This document shows positions 62,235 through 64,000 of a stretch of 64,000 nucleotides of DNA, in pieces; the first letter of the stretch is position 1, and every line of letters begins with the position of its first letter. Source of the stretch: CAZLMW01 sp964560875 (lineage in GTDB: Bacteria; Myxococcota_A; UBA9042); assembly GCA_964560875.1 (NCBI GenBank), contig CAZLMW010000001.1, positions 1-64,000 on the forward strand, given 5' to 3'. Below the pieces are notes generated by a model, which was given only the letters and a program-made list of their open reading frames with translations, searched no databases and was not told where the DNA came from. The translations under genes and the position numbers were made by a program.

Positions 62235-62271
62235 GGGAGCGGGGGCGGGAGCGGGGGCGGGAGCGGGGGGG
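62235..62271. repeat. G-rich 12-base tandem repeat in intergenic region
   Basis: GGGAGCGGGGGC twice plus a partial third copy ending in seven G, in the 206 bases between the TVP38 stop and the truncated hemoglobin start. The + strand has several G runs able to form a quadruplex, possibly affecting transcription of the minus-strand genes. No other feature is seen in this gap. Confidence 0.75.
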
Positions 62272-62281
62272 CTTCTCCGAA

Positions 62282-62887
62282 CTACCCCTCGAGCCACTTC
62301 AGGACGAAGTCGAACAGCAGCGTGACGCCGGTGACGGGGAGAATCAGTCCGATCGCCGAGCCGAGCGCGAACCACCGAAAGCGCACGTTGGACAGCGCGA
62401 GGGCGTAGTTCAGCGCCGGCGCGAGCCAGAACACCGATCGCAGCGCCGTGACCGTGATGAGAGGTCGCGCGTCGAGGTGGTCGAGCGCCTTCTTGATCCA
62501 CTTGTGGTCGAATTGTTGCAGGGCCTTACCGCCGACCCCGCGCACGATCAGAAAGGTCACGCAGATCGATACGTTGGCGGCGAAGAAACCTAGCGTGCCG
62601 CCGATCCACGGCCCCCAGATCGCGACCCCAGCGACGACGAACACCATGCCTGGGATGTGTGCGAATTCGGCGACGGTAAACACCGTCACGTAGACCACGT
62701 AACCCCATGCGCCCGCGTCGCGGACCATTTTCCGGACCTTGTCGACCGTCAGGTCGTCGGCAAAACCGGTCGCCGCTGCCACCGCCCACGCCGCAGCGAG
62801 GAGCAGCGCCAGCAACCCCAACCTCGGGGTCGCCGGGTGATGGAAGATGCGTTTGAGGATGCCGGGATCAGCCGATGAGGCCGTCAA
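62282..62887 (-). CDS. TVP38/TMEM64 (SNARE-associated, DedA-like) membrane protein
   Basis: 201 residues with five to six TM helices. The core motif FAHIPGMVFVVAGVAIWGPW-like region, GGTLGFFAANVSICVTFLIVRGVG and a C-terminal ALRSVFWLAPALNY segment match VTT-domain (SNARE-associated Golgi) proteins, which are lipid scramblase/transport-related. The start is TTG 62887, two bases after the SCP2 stop; the longer frame into 63088 is antisense-like coding of SCP2 and is rejected. Confidence 0.8.
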   Translation of the reverse strand: MTASSADPGILKRIFHHPATPRLGLLALLLAAAWAVAAATGFADDLTVDKVRKMVRDAGAWGYVVYVTVFTVAEFAHIPGMVFVVAGVAIWGPWIGGTLGFFAANVSICVTFLIVRGVGGKALQQFDHKWIKKALDHLDARPLITVTALRSVFWLAPALNYALALSNVRFRWFALGSAIGLILPVTGVTLLFDFVLKWLEG

Positions 62888-62889
62888 GC

Positions 62890-63201
62890 TCAGCTCAGCA
62901 GGCTGCCGAGCTGCATGGCCAGGCTGATGTCGCCCTCGACCTTGAGCTTGCCCGACATGAAGAGCATCGGGCCGGCGAGCTCGCCTTTGACCAGACCGAC
63001 GAAGTCGGAGTCGGCGACCGTGATGGTGCAGTTGGCGGCGTCGTTGGTGCCCGCGGTGACGGCCGCAGCGCCGGTGTCGACGAGCCAATCGCCGCCGTCA
63101 TCGCCGGTGATGTGGAACTGGTAGATGGCCGGGCTGTCGCTCGGGCCCTTGGCGCCGAGGCTGGCAGCGAGCTTCTGTTCGAAGATGATCTTGGGCGTCA
63201 T
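62890..63201 (-). CDS. SCP2 sterol-binding domain protein
   Basis: 103 residues. The family pattern is YQFHITGDDGGDWLVD near 29-44, NCTITVADSDFVGLVKGEL near 57-75, and FMSGKLKVEGDISLAMQL near 80-97. SCP2 domains bind hydrophobic ligands such as acyl-CoA or lipids in the cytoplasm. The start is ATG 63201 with GGAG upstream. Coupled to the TVP38 gene downstream. Confidence 0.88.
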   Translation of the reverse strand: MTPKIIFEQKLAASLGAKGPSDSPAIYQFHITGDDGGDWLVDTGAAAVTAGTNDAANCTITVADSDFVGLVKGELAGPMLFMSGKLKVEGDISLAMQLGSLLS

Positions 63202-63546
63202 GGCGGCTCCGTAATCGTTTGGGCGGGTTGTCCGGGTGCATATCCGGGCCGGATCGAGAGGCCGGCAGCCGGGGCGCCGGAGCATCGAGGCCCACGCGCT
63301 GTAGGTCAAGGTGGCGGCGGCGGGACAGCAGTCGCGGTGCTGGGCCGCGGTTCGTCGCAGGCCAATTCAAACGATACTTTCCGCTCGCGGGCGTGGTTTT
63401 GGGCCCTTTTTCGAGCTCAAAACCGCGCTACGAGGCCTACAGGGGCCATAGGACGCGTCGGATCGCCTGGAAGGTAGGTAAATAGGGGGGCACGCCGATC
63501 GGCCCGTAGAACGCGAATTTCGCGGCTCGTCAGCGCCGCGACCTGA
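63202..63546. other. Intergenic region with no recognised gene
   Basis: 345 bases between the SCP2 gene and the protease. No ORF with credible similarity, no repeat and no strong hairpin is seen; a T-run near 63400-63412 has no convincing stem. It probably holds the promoter of the SCP2-TVP38 genes. Confidence 0.6.
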
Positions 63547-64000
63547 TCAGCGTTTGCCGAGCAGATCGAGGATTCGACTGCTGGGCGTGCAGTTCTTGAA
63601 CACCATCTGCAGGTTCCGTTTGCGGTCAGCGCCGTTGTCGTGGTGAACGCTCTTGGTGTAGCTGACGACGCCGACGACGGCGCCTCGGTCATCGATCACC
63701 GGGGCGCCGCTGCTGCCCTTGGCGAAGTCGGCGGTGATCTGCAGGACCGGCGTTTTCTGGCCGCTGCGGTTGCCGACGAAGGTCCGCGAGACGATGCCGG
63801 CGGTCAGGCTGTACAGAAACCCGTCGGGATGGCTGATGACACGCACGCGGTCGCCGGGTGCGACGGTTCGGGCGACGGGCAGGTGTTTGAAGTTGCTTCC
63901 GGCGAGGCGGATCACGGCGAGGTCGTCGACCTTGCTTGCGGCGAGCACCTCGGTGATCGGATGCACGCGGCCGTCCGATGTCATGGCGACGAGGGTCGTG
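63547..64000 (-). CDS. Trypsin-like serine protease, 5' end beyond window (partial)
   Basis: The minus-strand frame is open through the window edge at 64000, so only the C-terminal about 150 residues are seen. VDDLAVIRL near the start contains the catalytic Asp and DFAKGSSGAP the catalytic Ser of a trypsin/HtrA-like fold; the His lies upstream outside the window. Residues in the tail (GAVVGVVSYTKS) match the family. No PDZ domain is present after the protease domain, so it is not a full HtrA. Probably exported. Confidence 0.78.
   Translation of the reverse strand, partial: TTLVAMTSDGRVHPITEVLAASKVDDLAVIRLAGSNFKHLPVARTVAPGDRVRVISHPDGFLYSLTAGIVSRTFVGNRSGQKTPVLQITADFAKGSSGAPVIDDRGAVVGVVSYTKSVHHDNGADRKRNLQMVFKNCTPSSRILDLLGKR

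Overview
The window is high-GC DNA (roughly two thirds G+C by eye) from a Gram-negative bacterium that looks like a member of the Myxococcota or a close former-Deltaproteobacteria lineage. The evidence is many Cys-rich lipoproteins with Gly/Ser or Asp/Thr/Pro linkers, RCC1-propeller lipoproteins, a MYXO-CTERM-like C-terminal tail, several Ser/Thr protein kinases, a large 180-kDa-type NAD-glutamate dehydrogenase and a PilA-like prepilin. A run of exactly 100 N at 49300-49399 marks a scaffold gap, so this is probably a draft or metagenome-derived scaffold. I see no rRNA, tRNA, CRISPR array, prophage or intact insertion sequence. Coding density is high, and long antisense ORFs are GC-driven shadows.

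Left part (1-6.7 kb): a minus-strand run of UspA, a heme/copper monooxygenase-like lipoprotein and a triple-DsbA lipoprotein, divergent from a Cys-rich lipoprotein. An IS110-like transposase remnant and a small exported protein follow. Housekeeping block (6.8-24.6 kb, mostly plus strand): EpmA-like ligase; a tandem pair of NAD-isocitrate dehydrogenase-like genes, the second with degenerate NAD loops; a 7Fe-type ferredoxin; a 4-TM protein; the elongasome genes mreC-mreD-mrdA(PBP2)-rodA; a TMTC-like GT-C glycosyltransferase; an HD hydrolase; TolB; a transmembrane Ser/Thr kinase; and an apparently Tat-exported archaemetzincin.

Middle (24.6-45.2 kb): metallophosphoesterase, Bcp peroxiredoxin plus an unknown partner, TatD, a DUF1223 protein, a decayed Cys-rich/RCC1 gene, a Cys-rich lipoprotein, a prepilin, NAD-GDH, a 1789-residue kinase-ATPase-GAF-adenylate cyclase, and MiaB with a lipoprotein.

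Right part (45.3-64 kb): a large Ig-like lipoprotein, then the most interesting locus (47.4-52.7 kb). It holds two c-type-cytochrome-like exported proteins, a calcium-motif/MYXO-CTERM protein whose frame runs directly into a DUF4266 lipoprotein, a DUF3570 protein with two tandem ApbE-type flavinylation motifs, and ApbE itself. This reads as an extracytoplasmic flavin/heme redox cluster. It is followed by a large Cys-rich lipoprotein preceded by an aminoglycoside-phosphotransferase-like fragment, a TetR-SDR operon with a KstR-like operator, a lipoprotein with two complete seven-repeat RCC1 propellers, a YD-repeat lipoprotein, a truncated hemoglobin, SCP2 and TVP38 proteins, and the 3' part of a trypsin-like protease cut by the window edge.
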